Of a stretch of DNA of 46,652 nucleotides, positions 8,440 to 16,106 are shown piece after piece; the first letter of the stretch is position 1, and the number at the start of each line of letters is the position of its first letter. Under the pieces are notes generated by a model that was given only the letters and a program-made list of their open reading frames with translations, was not told the DNA's origin and did no database searches. The stretch is from Paraburkholderia madseniana. Lineage in GTDB: Bacteria > Pseudomonadota > Gammaproteobacteria > Burkholderiales > Burkholderiaceae. The stretch is from positions 1 to 46,652 of the forward strand of contig NZ_VOSW01000072.1 in assembly GCF_009690905.1 (NCBI RefSeq). Direction: 5' to 3'. The translations under genes were made by a program, and so were the position numbers.

Positions 8440-9477
8440 ATGCATGCCCTCTTCAAACCAACGCTTGTCAATGACGCGTTTGGCGACCCAGGTCTATATG
8501 TGGACTTTTGCGATGAACGGCGTGCCCTCCTTTTCGATCTTGGCGATATCTCCACGCTGCTGCCCCGCCACCTGATGCGTTTGTCACATGTGTTCGTTAC
8601 CCATACGCACATGGACCATTTTTCCGGCTTCGATCGTCTTTTGCGCGTGATGCTCGGGCGCAAGGCTGGCATCGTGATGTTTGGCGGACCCAACTTTCTT
8701 GCACAAATCGAACACAAGCTGAGCGCCTATACCTGGAACGTAGTGCATCGTTACGAGGTCGAGCTGGTGATCGACGCGCGCGAAATCGGAGTGGACGGTG
8801 GCGGGCAGCGCGCACTCTTTTCAAGCCGGAGACGGTTCGTCCGCGAAGCCGGCTCATCCTTTGAACGATCTGACGACGTGGTGCACAACGAAACAACCTT
8901 TCGCGTGCGTGGCCGATTTGTCGATCATGACATCCCGTGCCTTGCGTACGTGCTCGAGGAGAAGGCCCGCGTCATCGTCGCGAAGGACCGGCTCGCGGCG
9001 CTGGGGGTGTCGACGGGTGCGTGGCTGCGCGAACTGAAACATGCGGTGCTGACCGGCGTCCCCGACGAGACGCCCATTCAGGTTCAGTGGCGCGATCGGC
9101 ATGGCGACCACGCGATGACCCGACAGGTCGGCGAACTGCGTCACCTGATCCTCGACGTCGTTCCCGGGCGGCGCATTGGCTACATAACAGACTTGCGCTA
9201 TACGGAACCGAACGTAGAGACCCTGTCGGAGTTGATGCACGACGTGGACCTGCTTTTTATCGAGAGCGTATTTCTTGACGAGGACAAGACCCATGCCCTG
9301 CGCAAGAATCACCTGACGGCCCGCCAGGCGGGTCTGATTGCGCGCCGGATCGGCGCCCGGGGGGTTGTACCGTTCCACTTTTCGCCGCGTTACGAAGGAC
9401 GCTCGGCAGCACTGATTGCAGAAGTGCAGGCGGCGTGGTCCGCTACGTCGGTTCCGGGTGACGAAAAGCCTGATTAG
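8440..9477 (+). CDS. metallo-beta-lactamase-fold hydrolase, RNase Z-like
   Basis: The 345-residue protein has the HxHxDH metal motif near residue 55 (VTHTHMDHFSG). It also has an Asp ligand in GYITDLRY and distal His motifs in NHLTARQAG and VVPFHFSPRYEGR, the C-terminal layout of RNase Z/ElaC-like enzymes. FIESVFLDED resembles the Glu-containing strand before the last His in that family. There is no signal peptide. The family includes tRNA 3' endonucleases and phosphodiesterases of unknown substrate. With 345 residues and a long middle insertion this is probably a divergent member, not the housekeeping tRNase Z. It lies 93 bp after the FIST gene on the same strand, suggesting co-expression. 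ATG 8440 is used; the ribosome binding site is weak. Confidence 0.82.
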   Translation: MHALFKPTLVNDAFGDPGLYVDFCDERRALLFDLGDISTLLPRHLMRLSHVFVTHTHMDHFSGFDRLLRVMLGRKAGIVMFGGPNFLAQIEHKLSAYTWNVVHRYEVELVIDAREIGVDGGGQRALFSSRRRFVREAGSSFERSDDVVHNETTFRVRGRFVDHDIPCLAYVLEEKARVIVAKDRLAALGVSTGAWLRELKHAVLTGVPDETPIQVQWRDRHGDHAMTRQVGELRHLILDVVPGRRIGYITDLRYTEPNVETLSELMHDVDLLFIESVFLDEDKTHALRKNHLTARQAGLIARRIGARGVVPFHFSPRYEGRSAALIAEVQAAWSATSVPGDEKPD

Positions 9478-9622
9478 ACGCGATGAACGCGATGTCCGCG
9501 TTGCCCGGCCAACTGAAAGAAATGATACGAATGAGCATTTTATTGCGATTTTTTAGGCTTAAAAATATCATTCCCTCGGCTTAAAGTGAAGACTCCTACC
9601 CACCTGATGAAGGAGTAACACC

Positions 9623-9841
9623 ATGAGCCGAATCACCGTACCCGCAGTTGAGTCCGCCACTGGCGCGACTGCCGAAGTCTATGCCCAGGTCAAGAAGGCC
9701 GCAGGCAGCATCCCGAACCTGTTCGTTGCGCTAGGCGCGCTGTCGCCCGAAGTACTCAAGGCGGTGCTGAATGCCGAAGGCGTTCTGGCTTCCGGCACGC
9801 GCCAGGACAAAACCATCGCAACTTCTACAGAGGCAGTGTGA
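9623..9841 (+). pseudogene. 5' stub of a carboxymuconolactone decarboxylase/AhpD-like gene
   Basis: The frame has a good ribosome binding site (AAGGAGTAACACC) and starts MSRITVPAVESATGATAEVY, then continues through AAGSIPNLFVALGALSPEVL. This is the usual N-terminus of CMD/AhpD-family proteins of about 180 residues. After residue 60 (GVLASG) the match stops and the frame ends at residue 72. The catalytic CxxC-H region is missing. The next gene, a DUF417 membrane protein, begins 7 bp later. The likely history is deletion of the middle and 3' part of the gene. Two GGCTTAAA motifs upstream (about 9556 and 9577) may be promoter elements. Confidence 0.75.
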
Positions 9842-9847
9842 AAGATC

Positions 9848-10327
9848 ATGAACATTCATTTCCGAGTGGCAGAAAAGAGCAGCGGGACTTATCTGCATCT
9901 GGCATTTTTGCGGTGGTCGATGGTGGCCATCTTCATCTGGTTCGGGATACAGAAATTCACGCCCTATGCGGCCGACGCCATCGCGCCGTTAATCTCACAC
10001 AGCCCGTTGATGAGTTGGCTGGGCGTGTTCGGCGTAAGAGGTGAAGCCCGGATTGTGGGGACGATCGAACTGACGACCGCGGCCGCTCTGATCATCGGAT
10101 CGATGATTCCAGCGGTGTCCGCCTTAGGAGCAGCGATGGCGAGCGCCACCTTCCTCCTGACGACGTCCTTTGTTCTCAGCACGCCGGGTATCACTCAAAT
10201 AAGCCCGACCGGTTTCCCGATCATCTCGACCTTGCTGGAGCAGTTTCTGCTGAAGGATATCGCCCTGTTGGCAGCCTGCTTTACCCTGCTTCTCGCCTCT
10301 TTGTCGCCGCGCGCTGCGGCGTCGTAA
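9848..10327 (+). CDS. DUF417 (YkgB-like) inner-membrane protein
   Basis: The 159-residue product has about four membrane segments and the family signatures LRWSMVAIFIWFGIQKFTPY, IAPLISHSPLMSW and GEARIVGTIELTTAAALIIG, with the central STPGITQISPTGFPIIS loop. DUF417 proteins are small membrane proteins related to DoxX. YkgB and its homologue RclC are linked to responses to reactive chlorine or cysteine stress, but the biochemical role is unsettled. It follows the truncated CMD-like stub at once, and such pairs occur in related genomes, so the two were probably an operon. The promoter upstream of 9623 may now drive this gene alone. The ribosome binding site immediately before ATG 9848 is weak. 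Confidence 0.85.
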   Translation: MNIHFRVAEKSSGTYLHLAFLRWSMVAIFIWFGIQKFTPYAADAIAPLISHSPLMSWLGVFGVRGEARIVGTIELTTAAALIIGSMIPAVSALGAAMASATFLLTTSFVLSTPGITQISPTGFPIISTLLEQFLLKDIALLAACFTLLLASLSPRAAAS

Positions 10328-10389
10328 AGGCTCGGATCCATGTCGTATCCTGGCGTCGTTGCTCCATAAAAGCCGAAGGATTCCACAGC

Positions 10390-10733
10390 ATGAACATCGC
10401 ACCTGCTTCTTTCCCATTTGACCTGGTATCAACGAAGCGGGAACCATGCAGGCTCTTGCTCCGCGTGACGGAAAACCGCTCGTCATCAATCTCTGGGCAA
10501 CGTGGTGCGCACCTTGCCAGGCCGAGATGCCGGTACTTGCAAGCGCCCAGGCAAGATACCCAGGATTGAATCTGGTTTTCGTCAATCAGGGGGAGCGGCG
10601 CGATACCGTGGATGCATTCATCAAGGCGCTGAATTTGCGCATCGCTAATTCGCTGTTCGATCCCGAACTCAGCGTTGCCAAGGCTACAGAAACGACCGCA
10701 TACCCGACCACACTCTTTTACGATGCGTCGTAA
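10390..10733 (+). pseudogene. broken TlpA/ResA-like thioredoxin fragment
   Basis: From 10446 the frame reads GKPLVINLWATWCAPCQAEM, a TlpA/ResA-type thioredoxin with its CxxC, and ends prematurely at YPTTLFYDAS where the family normally continues for 15-30 residues. In the adjacent frame an upstream ATG at 10390 encodes MNIAPASFPFDL. Joined to the second frame this gives FDL-PGINEAGTMQAL, the normal lead-in of the domain. The two frames meet at a single CCTG (10421-10424). Loss of one copy of a CCTG tandem would explain the shift (inference). No signal peptide or membrane anchor is visible. It is probably a non-functional relic, although the 95-residue second frame could still be translated. 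Confidence 0.65.
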
Positions 10734-10851
10734 GCAGCACGTCCGTCGCGCGGCCGCCCTAGTTGGTCCGCTGTCATATATATTGATTGTTAGTGATGGT
10801 CGACGCGCCGAAATCCCGGCCTGGTTCTGGAATCTTTTCGGGAGTGCTGCA

Positions 10852-11688
10852 ATGATCAGCGGAAGAACTACCCTTATCGCGCATCTTGGGTATCCCACCG
10901 AGGCGTTCAAGGCGCCCATGATCTATAACCCGTGGTTCGAGAAAAACGGCATCGACGCAGTCGTCATGCCGATGGGCGTGAAGCCAGACGATTACCCGAC
11001 CTTTCTGGCTTCACTGTTCCGGCTCACCAATATCCGCGGCGCGCTAGTCACCATGCCGCACAAAGTCACCACCGTCGGCCTGGTTGACGAAGTGACGCCG
11101 ACCGCGCGCATTGCGGGCGCATGCAACGCGATTCTCAAGCGGCCTGACGGAACCCTGCTGGGCGATCAGTTCGACGGCGCCGGCTTTGTGCGCGGCGTCG
11201 AACGCAAGGGCTGCCTGCTCGAGGGGGCACGCGCGCTCGTATTGGGCAGCGGTGGCGTCGGCTCGGCCATCGCCGCGTCATTGGCTGCGGCAGGTTTGGC
11301 GGGACTGGCGCTGTTCGATGCCAGCGACGCCGCGGCCGGTGCGCTCGGCGAGCGGTTGCGCACGTATTACCCGCAACTGGTCGTCACCACTGGATCAAAA
11401 GATCCGGCGGGCTACGACCTGATTGTCAATGCCACGCCGCTCGGCATGAAGGACGACGATCCATTGCCATTCGACATCGACCGCATCGCACCGACCACGT
11501 TTGTGGGCGAAGTGGTCATGAAGGCGGAATACACGCCGTTGTTGCTGGCGGCGAAGGATAAAGGATGCAGCGTGCAGGTCGGCACCGACATGCTGTTTGA
11601 AATGATTCCTGCGTACCTCGAATTTTTCGGCTTTGGCACTGCCACACCGGACGAGTTATACGCGGTTTCGCAAATCAAATACTCGTAG
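10852..11688 (+). CDS. AroE-like dehydrogenase with altered substrate site
   Basis: The 278-residue protein has the shikimate dehydrogenase fold. The N-terminal part contains the catalytic Lys71 in LVTMPHKVTT and Asn92 in AGACNAI. Asp108 lies in GDQFDGAGF, followed by the NADP-binding loop LGSGGVGSAIAASLAAAG and a C-terminal MLFEMIPAYLEFFG. The residues that bind the shikimate carboxylate in AroE are changed: the usual HSxSP motif is here EAFKAP (Phe19, Ala21), and the Thr of NTDG is Phe107. The catalytic Lys/Asp pair remains, so it is probably an active NAD(P) dehydrogenase on another substrate. ATG 10852 is chosen because GGGAG lies 8 bp before it; the frame is open further upstream. It precedes the MFS/Gfo/BKACE/QuiC genes on the same strand, but a 0.6-kb gap with gene stubs separates it from them. 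Confidence 0.82.
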   Translation: MISGRTTLIAHLGYPTEAFKAPMIYNPWFEKNGIDAVVMPMGVKPDDYPTFLASLFRLTNIRGALVTMPHKVTTVGLVDEVTPTARIAGACNAILKRPDGTLLGDQFDGAGFVRGVERKGCLLEGARALVLGSGGVGSAIAASLAAAGLAGLALFDASDAAAGALGERLRTYYPQLVVTTGSKDPAGYDLIVNATPLGMKDDDPLPFDIDRIAPTTFVGEVVMKAEYTPLLLAAKDKGCSVQVGTDMLFEMIPAYLEFFGFGTATPDELYAVSQIKYS

Positions 11689-11776
11689 CGGTCACATTCG
11701 ACGCAGTGCGTCTCCCGGTTCTGGTCCTATAGGCTGCTCAAGCTGATTGCTGCGACCGCACAACCGTTGCGATCCC
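11689..11776. other. start of a 593-bp intergenic gap
   Basis: Between the AroE-like gene and the transporter (11689-12281) I see no complete gene. The gap holds two probable gene stubs (a CsbD-like start on the minus strand and an SDR start on the plus strand, listed separately) and a short hairpin CCCGATTTTCGGG at 11921-11933. Nothing else was recognised. Confidence 0.4.
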
Positions 11777-11902
11777 TTAGCGGTACTGATATCCCTCGCA
11801 TGCCCGTTTCGAGCTATTGCTCAGAGAACGCATAGCCGCGGTTAAATACCTGCTGATCGCCAGCGCTTTCGCCGTGCCCTCGATCCGGTCTTTGTCGTGC
11901 AT
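11777..11902 (-). pseudogene. possible 5' stub of a CsbD-family gene
   Basis: On the minus strand an ATG at 11900-11902, preceded by GGAG at 7-bp spacing, encodes MHDKDRIEGTAKALA, close to the usual CsbD start (DKDRIEGSAKQAKG). After about 15 residues the similarity ends and the frame runs to a stop at residue 42. Small CsbD stress proteins are normally 55-70 residues with a repeated helical pattern not seen here. A truncated relic is the likeliest reading; the match is short. Confidence 0.35.
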
Positions 11903-12114
11903 CGCCGAGCTCCGTAGAAACCCGATTTTCGGGCGAAAGTCGCGCGTGATGCGCGAATAGCGCCCACTTTTTGCCGATTGATGTTGTCCCCTATCGGTCC
12001 GTCGCGTACTTTTCAAACATACCGTTCGCGCGATCGCAGCGGCGCAAACTTAGACGCTCACGCGGCTCTCTTGAAACGGCCACGCCCGTCTCATGAGTCT
12101 GCCGGATGCACATC

Positions 12115-12231
12115 ATGAACACTTCAGATTCGCCTGCGCGGGTAGCGCTCGTCACCGGAAGCATCGGTGAATCGTCAGAGGTATGGCGATCGCGCTCACG
12201 AGGCGCGGCTTCCAGCCTTCTTGACCGCTGA
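12115..12231 (+). pseudogene. 5' stub of a short-chain dehydrogenase, frameshifted
   Basis: ATG 12115 opens MNTSDSPARVALVTGSIGE, matching the first strand and glycine loop of an SDR. The following helix, GMAIALTRRGFQPS, is present but in another frame (from 12180), so the usual TGxxxGxG motif is broken. Both frames stop within 60 bp and the remaining 200 or so residues of an SDR are absent. It lies just upstream of the transporter gene and was probably once part of that operon. Confidence 0.55.
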
Positions 12232-12281
12232 CGTGCAGGGCGCACGCCGACTTCAATCAATTACTAATATTGGAGACTCAA

Positions 12282-13679
12282 ATGGCTAGCATCACGGAAC
12301 ATGAACCGCACGGCGCACATCAGACCAAAAAGGCGACCGCCAGCGGCTGGATCGGCTCGGCGCTGGAGTACTACGACTTCTTTATCTATGCGACAGCGGC
12401 GTCCCTGATTTTCCCCCAGTTGTTCTTCCCCTCAGGGAACCCCAAGATCGCCATTGTCGCGTCGCTGGCAACCTATGGGGTTGGATATGTCGCGCGGCCG
12501 ATCGGCGCCTTCGTACTCGGGCACTGGGGCGACACCCATGGCCGAAAAACGGTGCTGCTCCTGTGCATGTTCCTCATGGGCTTTTCGACGATGGCCGTCG
12601 GCCTTCTTCCGACGTACCACCAGGTCGGCCTGCTCGCCCCAGTGCTGCTCGTCATCCTGCGTCTCATCCAGGGTTTCGCGGTGGCTGGGGAGATCTCCGG
12701 CGCCAGTTCGATGATTCTCGAGCACGCGCCATTCGGGCGGCGCGGCTACTACGCCAGCTTTACGCTGCAGGGCGTGCAGGCCGGACAGATCCTTGCCGCG
12801 GCGGTATTCCTGCCGCTCGCACATTACATGCCTGAAGACGCGTTTAACTCGTGGGGTTGGCGCATCCCCTTCCTGCTGAGTGTCGTCGTGCTGTTTGCGG
12901 GCTACATCATTCGTCGCGAAGTTCACGAGACGCCCGCTTTTGCCACGGAGGAGGAGCAGGGTGAAGTCCGAAAATCGCCGATCATCGAAGCCTTCACGCA
13001 TTGCTGGAGGGAGATGCTTGCCGTCGTCGCCCTGGCGCTGATGAATGTCATCCCGGTGGTCACCACGATTTTCGGCGCGGCCTACGCGGTCCAGCCGTCA
13101 TACGGGGTCGGCTTTCACAAGAGTGTCTACCTGTGGATCCCCGTGATAGGCAATATCGTGGCGGTGATTGTTATTCCAATTTTCGGCAATCTGTCGGACA
13201 AAATCGGCCGGCGGCCGCTGATCATCGGTGGTGCGCTCGGTTCAGGGTTGCTGTCGTTCGGCTACCTCTACGCGATCAGCATTCACAGCGTGGCGCTGGC
13301 AATCGTTATGTCAATGCTTATGTGGGGCATCGTCTACCAGGGCTACAACGCGATTTTCCCGAGCTTTTATCCCGAACTTTTCCCGACACGCGCCCGTGTC
13401 TCGGCAATGGCCATTGCCCAGAACATCGGCACCACGATCACTGCATTGCTACCCGCACTCTTCGCCACCGTGGCGCCGCCCGGATCAACCGACATTCCCC
13501 TCACGATCGGGGCAATCACCTTCGGCATAACGATAATCTCGGCGTTCGCGGCCTGGATGGTCCGGGAGACGTACCGGATTCACCTGAACGATCTCGGTGA
13601 ACGTGGCGCAGTTCCAGTCGACAAGCTGGACTACAACCTGATGCGCAAGCAAACCCTTGCCGCGGCGAAGGCTGCCTGA
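12282..13679 (+). CDS. MHS-family MFS transporter (organic acid/shikimate-type importer)
   Basis: The 465-residue protein has 12 predicted membrane segments and the metabolite:H+ symporter pattern. It shows GWIGSALEYYDFFIYATAAS in helix 1, the loop 2-3 motif GHWGDTHGRKTVLL and the helix 4-5 motif RLIQGFAVAGEISGASSMI. Loop 8-9 has GNLSDKIGRRPLIIG. This family includes ShiA (shikimate), KgtP, ProP and citrate carriers. Next to QuiC and the AroE-like enzyme it most likely imports the substrate of this cluster by proton symport. The start is ATG 12282, with TGGAGA six bases upstream; an in-frame TTG at 12270 is less likely. A hairpin follows the stop at 13704-13732. Confidence 0.88.
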   Translation: MASITEHEPHGAHQTKKATASGWIGSALEYYDFFIYATAASLIFPQLFFPSGNPKIAIVASLATYGVGYVARPIGAFVLGHWGDTHGRKTVLLLCMFLMGFSTMAVGLLPTYHQVGLLAPVLLVILRLIQGFAVAGEISGASSMILEHAPFGRRGYYASFTLQGVQAGQILAAAVFLPLAHYMPEDAFNSWGWRIPFLLSVVVLFAGYIIRREVHETPAFATEEEQGEVRKSPIIEAFTHCWREMLAVVALALMNVIPVVTTIFGAAYAVQPSYGVGFHKSVYLWIPVIGNIVAVIVIPIFGNLSDKIGRRPLIIGGALGSGLLSFGYLYAISIHSVALAIVMSMLMWGIVYQGYNAIFPSFYPELFPTRARVSAMAIAQNIGTTITALLPALFATVAPPGSTDIPLTIGAITFGITIISAFAAWMVRETYRIHLNDLGERGAVPVDKLDYNLMRKQTLAAAKAA

Positions 13680-13703
13680 GTATCCGTGTGGGCGCCAGCG
13701 TCA

Positions 13704-13732
13704 GCGAGACCGTGCCGGTTGCGGGGTCTCGC
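13704..13732 (+). terminator. stem-loop after the transporter gene
   Basis: GCGAGACC (13704-13711) and GGTCTCGC (13725-13732) form a perfect 8-bp stem with a 13-base loop, 25 bp after the MFS stop. No T-run follows, so it may be an RNA-stabilising or attenuating hairpin within the operon and not a full terminator. Confidence 0.4.
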
Positions 13733-13868
13733 ATCCGGCTCTATCGCGGGACCGTTGCCTCTGACAGCGCTCGCTGTGCCGCCCGGGTCAGCGAGCGGGA
13801 GTCGCCGCACAGATGACGTGCGGCATCGGCTGGCAGCGCTCTGTCCGTTACCCGAGGGGTGCATATCA

Positions 13869-14921
13869 ATGAACAAGACACGAATTGCCGTGGCCGGCGC
13901 CGGTTACATCGGCCTCGCCCATATGGGCGTGACACAGCGGAGTCCGACCTGCATGCTATCGGCCGTTGTGGACCCGGGTCCTGCTGCAGAGGCAGTCGCG
14001 GCCAAGGCTGGTGTGCCGCTTTACCGGTCACTGGACGAAATGCTTGAAAAGAACCGCCCCGATGGCGTGATTCTCGCGACGCCTAACAAGTTGCATGTCG
14101 AGCACGCACTGAAGTGCATCGAGGCGGGAGTGCCCATGCTGCTCGAGAAGCCGATCGCGCCAAGCGTTGAGCAAGCCGAGGTGCTGGTGGAGCAGGCCGA
14201 CCGGGCGGGGGCGAAGATCCTGATCGGCCATCATCGGGCGCACAGCCCGATCATGGCGCGCGCGAAGGAAATGATCGATGAGGGCCGGCTCGGAAAACTC
14301 GTTGCCGTGATGGGTGCCGCGGCATTTTTCAAAGCCGACGAGTACTACGCCGAGGCGCCATGGCGCCGGGAACCCGGCGGCGGCCCGATCCTGATCAACA
14401 TGATTCACGAGGTGCACAACCTTCGCATGCTGTGCGGCGACATCGTCGCGGTGCAGGCGTTGTCGTCGCACGCCACGCGTGGCTTCCCGGTGGAAGACAC
14501 CGTTGCGATCAACCTGCGCTTCGCCAATGGCGCACTGGGGAGCTTCATGCTGTCCGACACAGCCGCTTGCGCGCGCAGCTGGGAGCAGACCTCGCAGGAG
14601 AACAAGGCTTATGCGACCTATCTCGACGAAGACTGTTATGTCATTGCCGGCACCTTCGGTTCGCTGTCGGTGCCGACGATGCGCATGAAGACGTACGCCC
14701 GCGCGCAAGACCGCTCGTGGTGGAAGCCGTTCGAAGTCAGCGTCGCCGAGATGACGCGCGAGGATCCGCTCGCGCGTCAGATCGAACACTTCGGCCGCGT
14801 CGTGCGAGGGGAAACCGAACCGATCGTCAGCGCACGGGACGGTCTGCGGAACCTGCGCATTACCGAAGCCATCACTGAAGCTGCGAAAAGCGGATCGATC
14901 TTCGACACGACGCCGGTCTGA
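13869..14921 (+). CDS. Gfo/Idh/MocA-family oxidoreductase
   Basis: The 350-residue protein has an N-terminal Rossmann fold with IAVAGAGYIGLAHMG and GVILATPNKLHVEHALKCIE. The family EKP motif (MLLEKPIAPS) follows, where the Lys is catalytic. The C-terminal substrate domain has GHHRAHSP and GGGPILINMIHEVHNLRMLC, where a His normally completes the site. Family members oxidise or reduce sugars and inositols with NAD(P). In this cluster it probably oxidises a ring hydroxyl of the imported compound (inference). ATG 13869 is preceded by GAGGGG at a proper distance. The frame is open 183 bp further upstream, but that part is Arg/Pro-rich and lacks family similarity. It is separated from the BKACE gene by 239 bp that contain a hairpin. 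Confidence 0.85.
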   Translation: MNKTRIAVAGAGYIGLAHMGVTQRSPTCMLSAVVDPGPAAEAVAAKAGVPLYRSLDEMLEKNRPDGVILATPNKLHVEHALKCIEAGVPMLLEKPIAPSVEQAEVLVEQADRAGAKILIGHHRAHSPIMARAKEMIDEGRLGKLVAVMGAAAFFKADEYYAEAPWRREPGGGPILINMIHEVHNLRMLCGDIVAVQALSSHATRGFPVEDTVAINLRFANGALGSFMLSDTAACARSWEQTSQENKAYATYLDEDCYVIAGTFGSLSVPTMRMKTYARAQDRSWWKPFEVSVAEMTREDPLARQIEHFGRVVRGETEPIVSARDGLRNLRITEAITEAAKSGSIFDTTPV

Positions 14922-15026
14922 TTTCGCTGCCCGACATCACAGCATCGCGGTCGCGTTCTAGCCAGTGGAGGAGAAAAAACATGCGGCTGCGCCGCCGAAT
15001 GGCGCACACCGCGGTCGCTTAAGAGT

Positions 15027-15050
15027 ACCCGGACGTCAGCGCGTCCGGGT
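15027..15050 (+). terminator. strong stem-loop between Gfo and BKACE genes
   Basis: ACCCGGACG (15027-15035) and CGTCCGGGT (15042-15050) form a perfect 9-bp GC-rich stem with a 6-base loop. It lies 105 bp after the Gfo stop and 110 bp before the BKACE start. There is no T-tract, so it could attenuate transcription or protect the transcript. Confidence 0.45.
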
Positions 15051-15160
15051 TGAACTAGACTTGGTAGTGGCATGCTGCGCGGACAGTTTCCCGAGCACGC
15101 TGTCATGATTGCTCGCGACATGCGCGAGACAGGTTGGACCGATATCCTGGAGTGTTAGCC

Positions 15161-15991
15161 ATGAGTCAACCATGCATTATCTCCGTAGCCATCACAGGCT
15201 CAGTGCCGCGCAAGAAGGACAATCCGGCCGTGCCGATCACAATCTCAGAGCAGATTGAAAGCACCCATGAAGCGTACGAAGCCGGTGCATCGCTCGTTCA
15301 TCTGCACGTGCGCGACGAACAGGAAAACTCCAGTTCCGACCGGTCGAGTTTCGCCGCGCTTCAGGACGGCATCCGCAAGCACTGCCCCGACATCATCATT
15401 CAGTTTTCGACAGGCGGCCGCGGTCGCTCATTCGAGCAGCGTGGCGCGATGCTCGATCTGCGCCCGGACATGGCATCGCTCGCGACGGGTTCGGTCAATT
15501 TTCCGACTACCGTCTATGAAAATCCGCCGGACTTCGTGCGCTCGCTCGCGAAGATGATGCTCGACTACGATGTCAAACCGGAAATCGAGATCTTCGATCT
15601 GGCGATGCTGTACAGCACGGTGGACCTCGTGCAACAAGAGCTGCTGAAATCCCCGGTGCATGTTCAGTTCGTGATGGGCGTGAAGAACGCACTCCCGGCA
15701 CGTCGAGAGATTCTTGAGTTCGAGGTCCAGCAACTCAAGGCGTTGTTGCCGGATGCAACATGGACCGCGGCTGGCATCGGGCGGCACCAGCTCGAGGTGA
15801 ACCACTGGACGTTGCAGATGGGCGGGCACTGCCGCACGGGTCTGGAAGACAACGTGCGCTGGGACAAGGAAACGCTCGCGAAGAGCAATGCGCAACTGGT
15901 CACGCGAGTGGCGTCGTTGTGCGGCGAATATGGCCGGCCGGTGGCGAGCGCAGCCAAAGCGCGCGAAATGCTGGGTCTGCCGGCTCGATAA
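15161..15991 (+). CDS. BKACE-family beta-keto acid cleavage enzyme (DUF849, Kce-like)
   Basis: The 276-residue TIM-barrel protein has the family signatures IISVAITGSVPRKKDNPAVP, the zinc-binding HxH in LVHLHVRDEQ (His47, His49), STGGRGRS near mid-protein, and GGHCRTGLEDNVRW near the C-terminus. BKACE enzymes condense a beta-keto acid with acetyl-CoA and cleave it to acetoacetate plus a CoA ester. The prototype acts on 3-keto-5-aminohexanoate, and others act on dehydrocarnitine and various keto acids. In a quinate-type cluster the substrate is not obvious. It may act on a ring-opened product or on a side branch (inference). ATG 15161 follows GGAG at 8 bp; an in-frame ATG at 15134 is less likely. 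QuiC follows after 115 bp. Confidence 0.88.
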   Translation: MSQPCIISVAITGSVPRKKDNPAVPITISEQIESTHEAYEAGASLVHLHVRDEQENSSSDRSSFAALQDGIRKHCPDIIIQFSTGGRGRSFEQRGAMLDLRPDMASLATGSVNFPTTVYENPPDFVRSLAKMMLDYDVKPEIEIFDLAMLYSTVDLVQQELLKSPVHVQFVMGVKNALPARREILEFEVQQLKALLPDATWTAAGIGRHQLEVNHWTLQMGGHCRTGLEDNVRWDKETLAKSNAQLVTRVASLCGEYGRPVASAAKAREMLGLPAR

Positions 15992-16106
15992 CCCGACGCG
16001 ATGCGCGAGCGCCCGGCCCAGCGGGCGGTCCGCCTCAATGGCACGCGCGACGTCGGGCAACGATGCCCCATGGAGGGCGGCGGTAACGTAAGCCGAGGAA
16101 CAAGTC

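Noticed and set aside
13686..13868. In-frame extension before the Gfo/Idh/MocA ATG
   Set aside because: Overlaps the post-MFS hairpin, lacks family similarity, and a good ribosome binding site precedes ATG 13869.
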